Notes under the pieces: model-generated
The model's database searches: none
Told to the model about the DNA's origin: nothing
Seen by the model: the letters and a program-made list of their open reading frames with translations, nothing else
Program-made: the position numbers and the translations under genes
Shown here: in pieces, positions 52,706 through 60,978 of the stretch
How the letters are laid out: every line of letters starts with the position of its first letter
How positions within the stretch are numbered: position 1 is the first letter of the stretch
Origin: CAIZGX01 sp964430305
Lineage (GTDB): Bacteria; Bacteroidota; Bacteroidia; Flavobacteriales_D; Sanyastnellaceae
Assembly (NCBI GenBank): GCA_964430305.1
Contig: CAYSEX010000002.1
Coordinates: forward strand, 1-64,000
Direction of reading: 5' to 3'
Length of the DNA stretch: 64,000 nucleotides

Positions 52706-52740
52706 AAAAAATAGGCTGCATACTGCAGCCTATTTTTTTT
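52706..52740. terminator. Bidirectional rho-independent terminator
   Basis: A 10-bp perfect stem (52711-52720 with 52724-52733, loop TAC) is flanked by A5 on one side and T8 on the other, so it can stop transcription from both strands. The stop codon of the convergent outer membrane gene lies within its 3' arm. Confidence 0.93.
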
Positions 52741-53464
52741 GATCATGAATAAAGTACTTTAGATCAATTGAAAAATATCCTGTGGGTAAATCCAACCACA
52801 AGGTCTGCGAGTGGTTCGGGTAATTTACCTTCCCTTGGCTTGCCGCAATTCTACCCAATGGAAGATGGTAAGATGCTCCGAGGTAATAATAACCTTTATC
52901 TTTTGTTCTGTATTCAAAGCCCAAATTAGTTTGAGCAGCTAACTTAAACCACGATTCACGCCAAGTTATTTGGGAAAAGTCAATATAAGTAGAATCAATT
53001 CTTTCAGAACTGAAAGATTCAGCTTCACTTGGAAAGAGATCAATGACCATACCAGCGCTGGCGTTCATAAACCATTTTTTACCTAATTGAACATAGATTA
53101 GACCTTGAATTGGAATTTCGTATCCAATGAAGGACATGTATTGATTGGAGTTTGCAGTAAGCGAATCTGTTAAATTGAAATTCAACTTGTAATTTCTTCG
53201 AACGAAATTGATACCTGTTTCGATATTCCAAAACGCACCAATGGGTTTGCGAATGATTGTCCCAAAGCTTAAACTCGGGCGAATGTAGGCTGTATATGTC
53301 AAATTCTCGGTGCTCGACTGAAGCTGGTCGGCTTTCAGATACCCATTTGGAATGATGGGGCGAAGTTGAAACCCAAAGAGAAAATCATCTTTTGTTTGTG
53401 ATGATATTTTGGATATCGAACAAAACAAGAAAGTAGCCAAAAGGTATAGAATTCTTAATGCCAT
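52730..53464 (-). CDS. Outer membrane beta-barrel protein
   Basis: 244 residues. Signal peptide about 1-22 (CSISKISSQ). Alternating amphipathic strands with terminal aromatic residues (GAFWNIETGINFVRR, YMSFIGYEIPIQGLIYVQLGKKW, SWFKLAAQTNLGFEYR, KGYYYLGASYHLPLG, TGYFSIDLKYFI) suggest an eight- to ten-stranded PorT/OmpW-like barrel. Specific function unknown. Overlaps the nitroreductase gene by 10 bp, so it is the second gene of that operon. Confidence 0.75.
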   Translation of the reverse strand: MALRILYLLATFLFCSISKISSQTKDDFLFGFQLRPIIPNGYLKADQLQSSTENLTYTAYIRPSLSFGTIIRKPIGAFWNIETGINFVRRNYKLNFNLTDSLTANSNQYMSFIGYEIPIQGLIYVQLGKKWFMNASAGMVIDLFPSEAESFSSERIDSTYIDFSQITWRESWFKLAAQTNLGFEYRTKDKGYYYLGASYHLPLGRIAASQGKVNYPNHSQTLWLDLPTGYFSIDLKYFIHDQKK

Positions 53465-54012
53465 GTTGTGACGTATTCAATGGGTTTTCTATGTGAAGAG
53501 GGCCAATTCATTTTTGTATAACCAAAATAAATAATTCCAAGACATTTTTGATTTAAGGGTAATTCCAGCAATTCTGAAAAGACTTCTTTTTTGATGAATT
53601 TTGGTGTTGACCAAAATCCAGAAAATCCACTCGCATGTGCCATAAGCAGCATGTTCTGCACGGCACAGGCAGTTGCTAGTAATTCTTCTTCTTCATCAAC
53701 TTTTTCAGTTGGAGTATAGGTAACAATAACCGCTGCCGAAGTTTGATTTAACCGAATATTCATTCGGTTAATTTTTGTTGTTTCTGATTCTGGCAAAAGT
53801 GTAGGTAAAATTTCGCGCAATCGATTCATGGATTCCTCAATAAAAACGTGGAAATGCCATGGTTGGGTGTTTTTGTGATTCGGCGCATAAACTGCACATT
53901 GAATAAGCCTTTCTATTTGTTCCCTTTGAATTTTTCGCTCAGAAAAATTTTCGGGTGCAATGGATCTTCTTGATTGGATTAGCTCTATTATCTCGCTTAA
54001 ATTATATTTCAT
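53455..54012 (-). CDS. Nitroreductase-family FMN oxidoreductase
   Basis: 185 residues. The FMN phosphate site is in QSRRSIAPENF (RRS) and the conserved PNHKNTQPWHF segment follows (about 46-54); the C-terminal GIIYFGYTK fits the family. Such homodimeric flavoproteins reduce nitro compounds, quinones or flavins with NAD(P)H. The substrate cannot be read. It starts 41 nt from the divergent SDR gene. Confidence 0.92.
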   Translation of the reverse strand: MKYNLSEIIELIQSRRSIAPENFSERKIQREQIERLIQCAVYAPNHKNTQPWHFHVFIEESMNRLREILPTLLPESETTKINRMNIRLNQTSAAVIVTYTPTEKVDEEEELLATACAVQNMLLMAHASGFSGFWSTPKFIKKEVFSELLELPLNQKCLGIIYFGYTKMNWPSSHRKPIEYVTTWH

Positions 54013-54053
54013 AACGGTTTAAAGTCGGGTTCAATTATTTTTGTTCAAACATA

Positions 54054-54818
54054 ATGATGAAAACAATAATAATTACCGGTGCTGGAAGTGGAATGGGTGA
54101 AGCTACTGCCAAGTTACTTGCAGAAAACGCAGAATATTCTCTAATCCTAATAGGAAGGTCACAATCTAGATTGAACAATGTCTTGGAGTGTCTTCCAAAT
54201 CGGGAAAATCATGCCTCCCTTGGAGTGGATATTTGTAATTCCAATGCATTACGATTAGGTCTCGCAGAGTTGTTGAAGGATAAATCCTTGGAGTGTGTTT
54301 TTGCAAATGCTGGAATTGGTGGAGAAAATTCATACGGAGATGATGACCGTTGGCATGAAATCATTCAAACGAATCTGACTGGAACATACAATACGATAAT
54401 GGAGTCTTTACCCTATTTGAGAAAATCAAATGAACGTTTTAAACACATTGTAATTACCTCCTCTTGTTTAGCGCGTTTTGGAGTTCCGAATTATACAGCA
54501 TATTGCACGGCTAAAACAGGATTGCTGGGCTTGACTAGATCTCTTGCGGTTCAGTATGCGGGTGAAGGAATACTGGTTAATGCATTAACTCCTGGATGGG
54601 TTAGAACCGAAATGGCTGAAAGGGGTATTCAATTGTTGGCTGATAGAGCTGGAATTACATATGAAGAAAGTTTCAAACAGCAAATGGGGTATGTGCCAAC
54701 CGGAAACATTTCAGAGCCTTCTGAAATTGCCGAATTGGTGTCCTTTTTATTTTCTGGAAAACAGAATTCTATCACGGGGCAAGCATTAGATATTAATAAT
54801 GGTTCTTACATGCAATGA
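54054..54818 (+). CDS. Short-chain dehydrogenase/reductase
   Basis: 254 residues; two adjacent ATGs (54054, 54057) are possible starts. TGAGSGMG cofactor loop (8-15), GRSQSR after strand 2 (suggesting NADPH), NAGIGG (85-90), catalytic Ser136/137, Tyr150 and Lys154 (YCTAK), PGWVRTEM and the C-terminal GQALDINNGSYM, which matches the FabG/3-oxoacyl-reductase style end. Overlaps the peptidase gene by 4 bp (ATGA). Substrate unknown. Confidence 0.92.
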   Translation: MMKTIIITGAGSGMGEATAKLLAENAEYSLILIGRSQSRLNNVLECLPNRENHASLGVDICNSNALRLGLAELLKDKSLECVFANAGIGGENSYGDDDRWHEIIQTNLTGTYNTIMESLPYLRKSNERFKHIVITSSCLARFGVPNYTAYCTAKTGLLGLTRSLAVQYAGEGILVNALTPGWVRTEMAERGIQLLADRAGITYEESFKQQMGYVPTGNISEPSEIAELVSFLFSGKQNSITGQALDINNGSYMQ

Positions 54819-56188
54819 AAAGTATAATATCAAGTTTTTGGTTTGTGATGTTCGGTCTATTACTGAACGCCCAGTTCACACTTTCTGACTCAGTCTTTGT
54901 TAAGAAATTCTACGAAATGGCTTTGTCTGACAATGCTGCTCATAATGATTTAAGAATTCTTTGCAAAGAAATTGGAAATCGAATCGCAGGTTCTGAAAAT
55001 GCTGATAAGGCAATTACATGGGGGGAGAAAACGCTTTTTGGAATTGCCGATACCGTTATAAAAATGCCAGTTATGGTGCCTAAATGGGTACGAGAAAAAA
55101 ACGAATATGGGGCAATTGTAGTTGGAAGAAAAAAAATGGAAGTTCCAATAAAAGCTCTCGGTGGGTCTATTGGTACCGATGGTCTTTTGAAAGCTGAAGT
55201 TATTGAGTGTCGTGATTTTGAAGATTTAAAGAAAAAAGGGAGTGCAGTTAAAGGTAAGATTGTTTTTTTTAACAAACCTTTTGACCCTGTTTTCATCAAT
55301 ACGGGTTCAGCTTATGGTAATACCTTTCCTATTCGAAGCGATGGTGCTTCAGAAGCTGCGAAATACGGTGCAGTTGGTTGCATTATACGCTCTTTAACTT
55401 CGGCAGATGATCGATTCCCTCATACGGGCGCAATGTCCTATAAATCTGACGTGCCGCAAATTCCAGCGGCAGCAATTTCAAGTTTAGACGCGCATACCTT
55501 GCACGCAAAATTGGAAAGGTCTAAAGTTTTTTTTGAAATGAAAATGAATTGTGAATTACTCCCTGATGTTAAGCAATTCAATGTAATAGGTGAGATTAAG
55601 GGAACTCAATTTCCAGATAAAATTATTGTAGTTGGTGGTCATTTAGATTCATGGGATGTAGGAGAGGGTGCTCATGATGATGGGGCGGGTATAGTTCAGA
55701 GTATTGAGGTTCTGCGTTTGTTAAAACAGTCTGGTTATAAACCGGCTTGTACCATTCGTTGTGTTTTATACATCAATGAAGAATTCGGGAATGATGGCGG
55801 TCTAACTTATGCAGACTCTGTTCAAAAGCAGCAGTTGAATCACATTGCAGCAATAGAAAGTGATGCTGGAGGTTTTTCACCCAAGGGTTTTTCACTAGAT
55901 GGTACAGATGAGCAAGTAGAGTGGTTAAAGGGCCTACAAAATTTTTTCGAACCGTATAATTTGTATGTGTTCAAGCGCGGTGGAAGTGGGGTTGATATTT
56001 CACCGCTGAAAAATGGAAGCACAATGCTCTTTGGTCTTCAAGTTGATGGTCAAAGATATTTTGATTATCACCATACGGATAATGATATTTTTGAGAATGT
56101 GAATCGAAGAGAGCTTGAACTTGGAGCCGCTGCTATGACATCATTGGTTTATTTCCTTGATCAGCGAGAAATAAGAAGGGGTGAATAA
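54815..56188 (+). CDS. Secreted M28 metallopeptidase with PA domain
   Basis: 457 residues. Signal peptide 1-19 (GLLLNAQ). A PA insertion (about 120-230, IVFFNKPFDPVF, KYGAVGCIIRS) sits inside the peptidase, which carries the di-zinc set: His in GGHLDSWD, Asp in GAHDDGAG, the catalytic Glu pair in NEEFGNDG, Asp in IESDAGG and His in YHHTDND. It resembles plasma glutamate carboxypeptidase (PGCP)-like aminopeptidases. Probably periplasmic or lipid-free extracellular. No T9SS sorting domain. Its stop codon lies in the loop of the following hairpin. Confidence 0.93.
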   Translation: MKSIISSFWFVMFGLLLNAQFTLSDSVFVKKFYEMALSDNAAHNDLRILCKEIGNRIAGSENADKAITWGEKTLFGIADTVIKMPVMVPKWVREKNEYGAIVVGRKKMEVPIKALGGSIGTDGLLKAEVIECRDFEDLKKKGSAVKGKIVFFNKPFDPVFINTGSAYGNTFPIRSDGASEAAKYGAVGCIIRSLTSADDRFPHTGAMSYKSDVPQIPAAAISSLDAHTLHAKLERSKVFFEMKMNCELLPDVKQFNVIGEIKGTQFPDKIIVVGGHLDSWDVGEGAHDDGAGIVQSIEVLRLLKQSGYKPACTIRCVLYINEEFGNDGGLTYADSVQKQQLNHIAAIESDAGGFSPKGFSLDGTDEQVEWLKGLQNFFEPYNLYVFKRGGSGVDISPLKNGSTMLFGLQVDGQRYFDYHHTDNDIFENVNRRELELGAAAMTSLVYFLDQREIRRGE

Positions 56189-56198
56189 TCACCCCTTC
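56175..56198. terminator. Stem-loop between convergent genes, without a clear T tract
   Basis: A 10-bp perfect stem (56175-56184 with 56189-56198) with loop ATAA. The loop holds the TAA of the M28 gene. Downstream T runs are short on both strands, so termination strength is uncertain. The core GGGGTGA/TCACCCC is the same as in the terminator at 4630. Confidence 0.65.
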
Positions 56199-56201
56199 AA
56201 T

Positions 56202-59051
56202 TTAATTCGAAATCACTAGTTTCAGTCTTTCGTGATTGTCTTTCGAGTCTTTGGTTTGGAGCTGGTAAATTCCAGTTCCGAGATGTGATAAATTCAATTC
56301 CATTCGAGTGGTGCCAGCAGGAATAAAGCCCGTCGCTACTATTTTCCCTGTCATGTCGGTAATTTGGTAAAGGACTTTGGATTGTGTCTCCGGCATTTGA
56401 ATAGTGAAAATACCAGTAGATGGATTTGGATATGCGGTCAGATTTAGCTGGTCAAATTCAACTATTTCATTTCGTTGTACAAGTTGTTGCTCCTTGTTTT
56501 CATCTTGAAGAATCATTGCGCTTGTTACAATACACATGATTTGAGCGTTTCCATAGGTTCCTGCTTCAGTTAAGAAATAAGGTCTCGTGCGAACCGAATA
56601 GGTTGCTCCGAACTCAAGTGCCGATACAAAGCCTAATCCTAGTATGTTTGAATTTGTTGTGACCATGTGTGTTATTGGAGATGCTATTGGCAATCCGGTA
56701 GAAGGATTGATTTTTGTGAATTCCCACTCCCATGCGGTGCAACCACATATCCAAGGCAATGTAGTAACATTGGCGTATCTCAGGCGAGGTCCGCTTGAAC
56801 ATCGATCGGTAGATTTCAATTCAGATCCAGGTTGTGTGCCTGTATTCATTGAAGCGAAACTTGGCGGCGCAGATTCAATTATTTCGTTATTCCCAAGTCC
56901 ATCTTGCATGGTGTAAAGTGCATATATTTTTACGTCGTAGTTTCGACTATACGCCAAACCTGCGCAATTCCCTAGAATAAGAATATCACTGGCTTGAGTT
57001 CTTGTAAAAGTTAAATTTGGACTTGCAGTTTGAGTAAACTCATAACGATAAGAAACTCCCGTTCCTCGGTATGAAGCTTTGTATTGGTTACAAAGTTGAA
57101 ATGGTCCAGTTCCAGAAATGGGAGTCGTAAATCGCAGATATCTCAAACAAATACTGAAGTTTCCAGCACCAATCGAACTATCATAATTTCTTACCCCAAT
57201 ATAATAGGTCTGCCCTATGGTAAGTCCACCAATATTCATTCTTTCCAATGCACCTGTACCTGTTAAGTTTTCGGTATCTAATGTTTGATAAGAGTTGTTC
57301 AGAAGTTCTATAACACCATTGGTAGTAGTAGCAGTCACTTGAATACTAATTGCAGGATGTGTTGCAGTGAATTTGTACCAAATATCTTCGCCGGTAACCA
57401 CAGTAGAGTTGGCCACCGTAGTAATCGTTGCTCCGGTGAATGTTCCATTGTAATTGGTGCAAGTTGAAGTGATGGAGGGTGACGTGTTGATAGCGGTCCA
57501 TGGATTATCCCCAACAACACAAGGCCCTACAATACAGATGGCATTATTTGGAAACAATGCATTAGGATTGTAATTACAAGCACTCGGAATTGTGCAGCCA
57601 AAGCAATCATTGTTGCTTCCAACAGACACTCCCGTAGATGCAGTGCTGCCTGTTCCTGTCAAAGTTCCTGAATTTGTTCCTGCAAGGCTCCATGATATTT
57701 CACTTGGAAAATCACCTCCATTGATTTGTAAATAATAGCAGCCATCAGGTACGCAGAAATTTACGGATTGTGAACTCGCATTTTCATCCATTGTCCCGGT
57801 GTACAATACAGATGACACAAGATCAACAAGGGTGTATGTTCCTCCATTCCAAGTATCACCCATGCTATCGAACATAGTAAAAGTAAGGCAATTGGCTAGA
57901 CAGCAGCTTCCATCATCAATGGTAGCTGTAGCGCTGAAATTACAAGCAGCAGAATTCATACATCCACGGCAAGTTTCATACTCACAAGAAGCGTCGTCGC
58001 AAGTTGCTGAAGCATTGTAATTACAGGCGGTATTATCGGTGCAACCAAGTACCCCACTACCAATCGAGAATCCAACAGTATCGTTAAAGGCATTGTATAC
58101 AGGGGTATTCAGAAAAGTACCTTGAATAATAATTGCGCTTGTTTGGTCAGTAAGTGTGTAAACCGCAGTATTCCATCCATCTCCAAAGCTATCTTCCATT
58201 CTAAATTGATAACAACCAGATGCGAGACATACGTTTCCTGTACTTGCCCCGGAACCAGAAAAAAGTACCGTATTGGCTCCATTTACAAGTTGATAGCTCA
58301 TTTCTGAGGGGTATAACCCTGCAGTTACTTCAATTTCACCGCATGTTGAAAAGCAACAACTACCATTATCAACTGTTGCGTTCGCATTGTAATTACAAGC
58401 ACTTGGATTTGTGCAGCCTTGGTTCGTGCAACTGCCATCGTCTGTTGTTGCGCATGGGTTATAATTTGCAGCTGTTGCATTCGTGCAACCTAACACAGAT
58501 GAAGCGGTCAAGGAGATTTGGCAAGTTCCTTGTGCTCCGGCAAATCCATCGACTTGGATATAGTAAGTGCTGCCAGCGGTTAATTGAGAACAATTAAGGG
58601 TTATACTGGCATGTTCACCAACACCGCTATCATCGTCTCCAGCAATGAAACCTGAACCACAGGCACTCCAAATGGCAATTTGTGAATCGTTTAGTGTACC
58701 TCCCGAAATGCCAGAAGTTGTGATGGTTACACCACCAGATAGTGGAGCAACAAATGAAAACCAAACATCATTTTGAACTCCATCTGACCAATTGATTGGT
58801 GAAGCTCCATTAGAGGTGCTACAGGTGTTGTCAACTGTTGCACTTGATCCAATACTCAATGCGGTGGCACCAGAACAGGCGTCATTTGTAGCGGCATAAT
58901 AACACGATCCATCGCTAATATTAGCAGCTGCGTTGTAGTTACAAGCAAGAGGATCAGTGCAACCATATACATCTACTTCTGATTTAAAATCAGAAGCATA
59001 AATTCCGCTAAAGGATAAAAGTGAAAGTGCAAGGAGTAAAATGGGCTTCAT
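56202..59051 (-). CDS. Cys-repeat T9SS-exported surface protein
   Basis: 949 residues. Signal peptide 1-19 (GIYASDF). Six copies of a 21-residue Cys repeat (pattern GCT-x3-ACNYN-x-A-x-DDGSC) alternate with beta domains of PPC type (VWFSFVAPLSGGV) and of a C-E-F-like type (DGCYYLQINGGDFPSE, SFGDGWNTAVYTL). From about 57515 down to 56510 lies a module of roughly 335 residues shared with the cargo at 3270-4318. A type A T9SS sorting domain ends it (LTAYPNPSTGIFTI, TDMTGKIV, GIYQLQTK). Extracellular or surface; function unknown. It lies directly downstream of the exosortase gene cluster but uses T9SS signals, not a PEP-CTERM. Confidence 0.86.
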   Translation of the reverse strand: MKPILLLALSLLSFSGIYASDFKSEVDVYGCTDPLACNYNAAANISDGSCYYAATNDACSGATALSIGSSATVDNTCSTSNGASPINWSDGVQNDVWFSFVAPLSGGVTITTSGISGGTLNDSQIAIWSACGSGFIAGDDDSGVGEHASITLNCSQLTAGSTYYIQVDGFAGAQGTCQISLTASSVLGCTNATAANYNPCATTDDGSCTNQGCTNPSACNYNANATVDNGSCCFSTCGEIEVTAGLYPSEMSYQLVNGANTVLFSGSGASTGNVCLASGCYQFRMEDSFGDGWNTAVYTLTDQTSAIIIQGTFLNTPVYNAFNDTVGFSIGSGVLGCTDNTACNYNASATCDDASCEYETCRGCMNSAACNFSATATIDDGSCCLANCLTFTMFDSMGDTWNGGTYTLVDLVSSVLYTGTMDENASSQSVNFCVPDGCYYLQINGGDFPSEISWSLAGTNSGTLTGTGSTASTGVSVGSNNDCFGCTIPSACNYNPNALFPNNAICIVGPCVVGDNPWTAINTSPSITSTCTNYNGTFTGATITTVANSTVVTGEDIWYKFTATHPAISIQVTATTTNGVIELLNNSYQTLDTENLTGTGALERMNIGGLTIGQTYYIGVRNYDSSIGAGNFSICLRYLRFTTPISGTGPFQLCNQYKASYRGTGVSYRYEFTQTASPNLTFTRTQASDILILGNCAGLAYSRNYDVKIYALYTMQDGLGNNEIIESAPPSFASMNTGTQPGSELKSTDRCSSGPRLRYANVTTLPWICGCTAWEWEFTKINPSTGLPIASPITHMVTTNSNILGLGFVSALEFGATYSVRTRPYFLTEAGTYGNAQIMCIVTSAMILQDENKEQQLVQRNEIVEFDQLNLTAYPNPSTGIFTIQMPETQSKVLYQITDMTGKIVATGFIPAGTTRMELNLSHLGTGIYQLQTKDSKDNHERLKLVISN

Positions 59052-59110
59052 AATAAGGAGAGATTAAATACAATTGGTTTACGATTTGATTTGAGAAAAG
59101 GTTTCGTTTA

Positions 59111-59602
59111 TCATCTGCCAAACATTTTTTTATGCCATGAGTACTGAAATTCTTTCCACTTTGAATTATTCCAATCTCTAAGTTTGGTGATAGTTGTGTC
59201 TAAAACTAAAGTTGTATCAGTGACAATGTTTGCTTTTCTCAACGCCCAAAAATTTGACAATTGAGTAGATTTTACAATTTCATTTTCTTGATAAAACACA
59301 ATCATTCTGTCCATTAATTGCACTTGAAGTTCGTTGGAAATCTCTTGAACCATGCGATTGAGTTTATCAATGCTGCAGCCACTTGCTAGCATTTTGTTTT
59401 CATCCAATGATACAATTAGAATTTGATTTAATTCTAACCAGCACTTGCCGAATAATTGATTACCGTGATTGTTCCAATTCATTAAAAAATGTGAAACAGT
59501 TTTCAATATGAGGTCTTGAGATTCCAGGTTCAGTTCTGATGAACTGCAAAAAATCCATATTCGTTCGTCTTGATCAAGACTATTTGTATTTTCCATTAGC
59601 AA
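59111..59602 (-). CDS. Conserved Bacteroidota protein (often misnamed ABC transporter ATPase)
   Basis: 163 residues, no signal or membrane helix. The pattern DERIWIF, SHFLMNWNNHGNQLFGKCWL, SLDENKMLASGCSIDKLNRMV and LMDRMIVFYQ matches a conserved cytoplasmic protein I recall from Bacteroidota databases under the name ABC transporter ATPase, yet no Walker A, signature or Walker B motif is present, so the name is wrong. The family's function is unknown. It overlaps the XrtF-associated gene by 23 bp (two ATGs at 59602 and 59596 are possible starts) and is the last gene of the exosortase unit. Confidence 0.78.
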   Translation of the reverse strand: MLMENTNSLDQDERIWIFCSSSELNLESQDLILKTVSHFLMNWNNHGNQLFGKCWLELNQILIVSLDENKMLASGCSIDKLNRMVQEISNELQVQLMDRMIVFYQENEIVKSTQLSNFWALRKANIVTDTTLVLDTTITKLRDWNNSKWKEFQYSWHKKMFGR

Positions 59603-60116
59603 TGAAATTGGTGATCATCAAAAAAATGATACCTAAAATAGGCGTTTGTAAAATTCCCATTAATCCACGCGTAATTGGATAGAATTCGCTACTTAAATTC
59701 AACAGAGTTCCTAACAATTGACTCGAAAGTGCAAACATGAGTATGAAAGCACTCAGAAAATAGAGCATTTTGAAATGAATTTTTGGACAATTGAAAATAC
59801 GCAAAAGAAGTATGTTAATTAGGAGGTGGACTAACACAGAAATTCCTGTAATTAACCACTTCAGAGCTTTCAATTGAGTCAAGTCCATGGTATACAAGAA
59901 TTGTATATTTCCATGACTGTAGTAGTAATCAAAATTCCCTTGTTTTTTCAAAGGTGCGAGCACCTCAATGCGTTGTTCAGCGGGTAAATTGAAGAAATTT
60001 GGAAAATTCGTTGATTTTTCTAAAATGAAGTTGATGTTAACCTTTACTCTTTCCTGCATGAATCCAATCAGGAGAATTCCAATCACTAGGAGTATAACCT
60101 TGGCCCATTTTGTCAT
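59580..60116 (-). CDS. Exosortase F system-associated membrane protein
   Basis: 178 residues with four hydrophobic helices (about 5-20, 85-105, 115-133, 150-170) and a periplasmic loop between the first two. The sequence fits the exosortase-F-system-associated family (flavo_near_exo): QERVKVNINFILE, FYYSHGNIQFLYTM-like segment (here YYYSHGNIQFLYTM) and YPITRGLMGILQTPILG. Always beside XrtF in Flavobacteriia, as far as I recall. It overlaps xrtF by 4 bp (ATGA), which implies coupled translation and probably a stoichiometric membrane partner. Confidence 0.85.
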   Translation of the reverse strand: MTKWAKVILLVIGILLIGFMQERVKVNINFILEKSTNFPNFFNLPAEQRIEVLAPLKKQGNFDYYYSHGNIQFLYTMDLTQLKALKWLITGISVLVHLLINILLLRIFNCPKIHFKMLYFLSAFILMFALSSQLLGTLLNLSSEFYPITRGLMGILQTPILGIIFLMITNFIANGKYK

Positions 60117-60655
60117 TCTTTTTCGAAAGCTTGAGACTGAGTTCTATTTGAATGTTTTGACCACCAATACCAGAGCCAAAAGACGTAGCTGTATACAATA
60201 ACTGTAAAGGTGTAATCATGATTGAAGGAGAGGTAGTCTTCATTCCAATAAACAATTAAAGCTAATGCTGCTATTCTAATTACATTAAGTATTTGTATGG
60301 TAATGAGACCGAAGGGTATGAACCACAAGCGTCTTTTGTTATCACCAGGATAAGCAAATATGAAAATTGCAAAAAGAGCCATAAGTATCATTCCATCACA
60401 TGGGGCTCCTACCGTTACCCCTGGGGTACCTAAAATAGCAATGTGGTTTCTAAATTGACCATCATTAAAAGAGCTGAGTTCAAATCCGAAAAAGCGAAGA
60501 AAAGCTTCTGCACTTTTTACGAGTAAATCAACTAAATATCCGTCAATTGGTGTTTTTGGTAAGAGATACAGTTCGTAAAAAAAATACCATGTGATGTATG
60601 CAAGGAAACCAAAAAGGAGAAAACGTACAACAGGATTTTTTAGAGAAACAATCAC
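60113..60655 (-). CDS. xrtF: Exosortase family protein XrtF
   Basis: 180 residues from a GTG start. Five or six membrane helices and the exosortase/archaeosortase catalytic triad: Cys86 (GAPCDGM), Arg127 (NVIRIAAL) and His146 (FNHDYTF). It is shorter than PEP-CTERM exosortases (about 280-500 residues), consistent with the compact XrtF group. Predicted to cleave or transpeptidate a C-terminal sorting tripartite signal at the inner membrane. The GTG overlaps the stop of the substrate gene (GTGA) and its own end overlaps the associated membrane protein (ATGA), making one coupled unit. Confidence 0.9.
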   Translation of the reverse strand: MIVSLKNPVVRFLLFGFLAYITWYFFYELYLLPKTPIDGYLVDLLVKSAEAFLRFFGFELSSFNDGQFRNHIAILGTPGVTVGAPCDGMILMALFAIFIFAYPGDNKRRLWFIPFGLITIQILNVIRIAALALIVYWNEDYLSFNHDYTFTVIVYSYVFWLWYWWSKHSNRTQSQAFEKE

Positions 60656-60882
60656 TTGTTTTTGAGAGATTTTTTGCGTAGTTCATACGCCTTCTTTCCA
60701 CCGAGTGCTACGCCTGCAGCAATTAAGAAGCTAACACCACCATCAATAGGACAAACTGTACCAAAAGGTTCGCCACAAGGCGGTGCTGAACCCCCGGGCG
60801 GATCTGGAACCTGAGCTGAAGCAGAAGCGGCTATGAAAAGCACGGCTAACGCAATCAAGAACTTCAAAATTCTATTTGACAT
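60652..60882 (-). CDS. Tiny exosortase substrate with PID-CTERM-like sorting tail
   Basis: 76 residues. Signal peptide 1-23 (ending ASA, then QVPDPPG). A Pro/Gly-rich segment of only about 21 residues with two Cys (36 and 44) is followed by the sorting tripartite: PIDGG (45-49), a hydrophobic helix SFLIAAGVALGG (51-62) and basic KKAYELRKKS (63-72). This layout equals PEP-CTERM and LPXTG-type sorting signals, with PID in place of PEP. It overlaps xrtF by 4 bp, so it is the obvious XrtF substrate. The processed cargo would be a peptide of about 20-24 residues. Function unknown. Confidence 0.85.
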   Translation of the reverse strand: MSNRILKFLIALAVLFIAASASAQVPDPPGGSAPPCGEPFGTVCPIDGGVSFLIAAGVALGGKKAYELRKKSLKNK

Positions 60883-60886
60883 GAGG

Positions 60887-60894
60887 CAAATATA
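60887..60894 (-). promoter_or_regulatory. -7 box (TATATTTG) of the exosortase operon
   Basis: Reading leftward, TATATTTG fits TAnnTTTG and is followed by CCTC and the ATG at 60882. No -33 TTTG at 19 nt. Predicts a leaderless mRNA for the substrate gene. Confidence 0.4.
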
Positions 60895-60930
60895 GCTATA
60901 TACTTTGGACTAACGTGCATTGAATTTAAT

Positions 60931-60961
60931 TTTTTCATTCGTGTCTCAAATAGTATATTTG
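60931..60961 (+). promoter_or_regulatory. Candidate promoter of the Wzc-like gene
   Basis: A -7 box TATATTTG (60954-60961) with a -33-like TTTT (60931-60934) at exactly 19 nt. The ATG at 60979 lies 17 nt downstream of the box. It diverges from the exosortase operon promoter within a 96-bp region, so both could be co-regulated. Confidence 0.45.
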
Positions 60962-60978
60962 TTGGTTAACAGCATACA

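Noticed and set aside
59111..59602. ABC transporter ATPase
   Set aside because: The family is often given this name, but there is no Walker A, signature or Walker B motif in the 163 residues.
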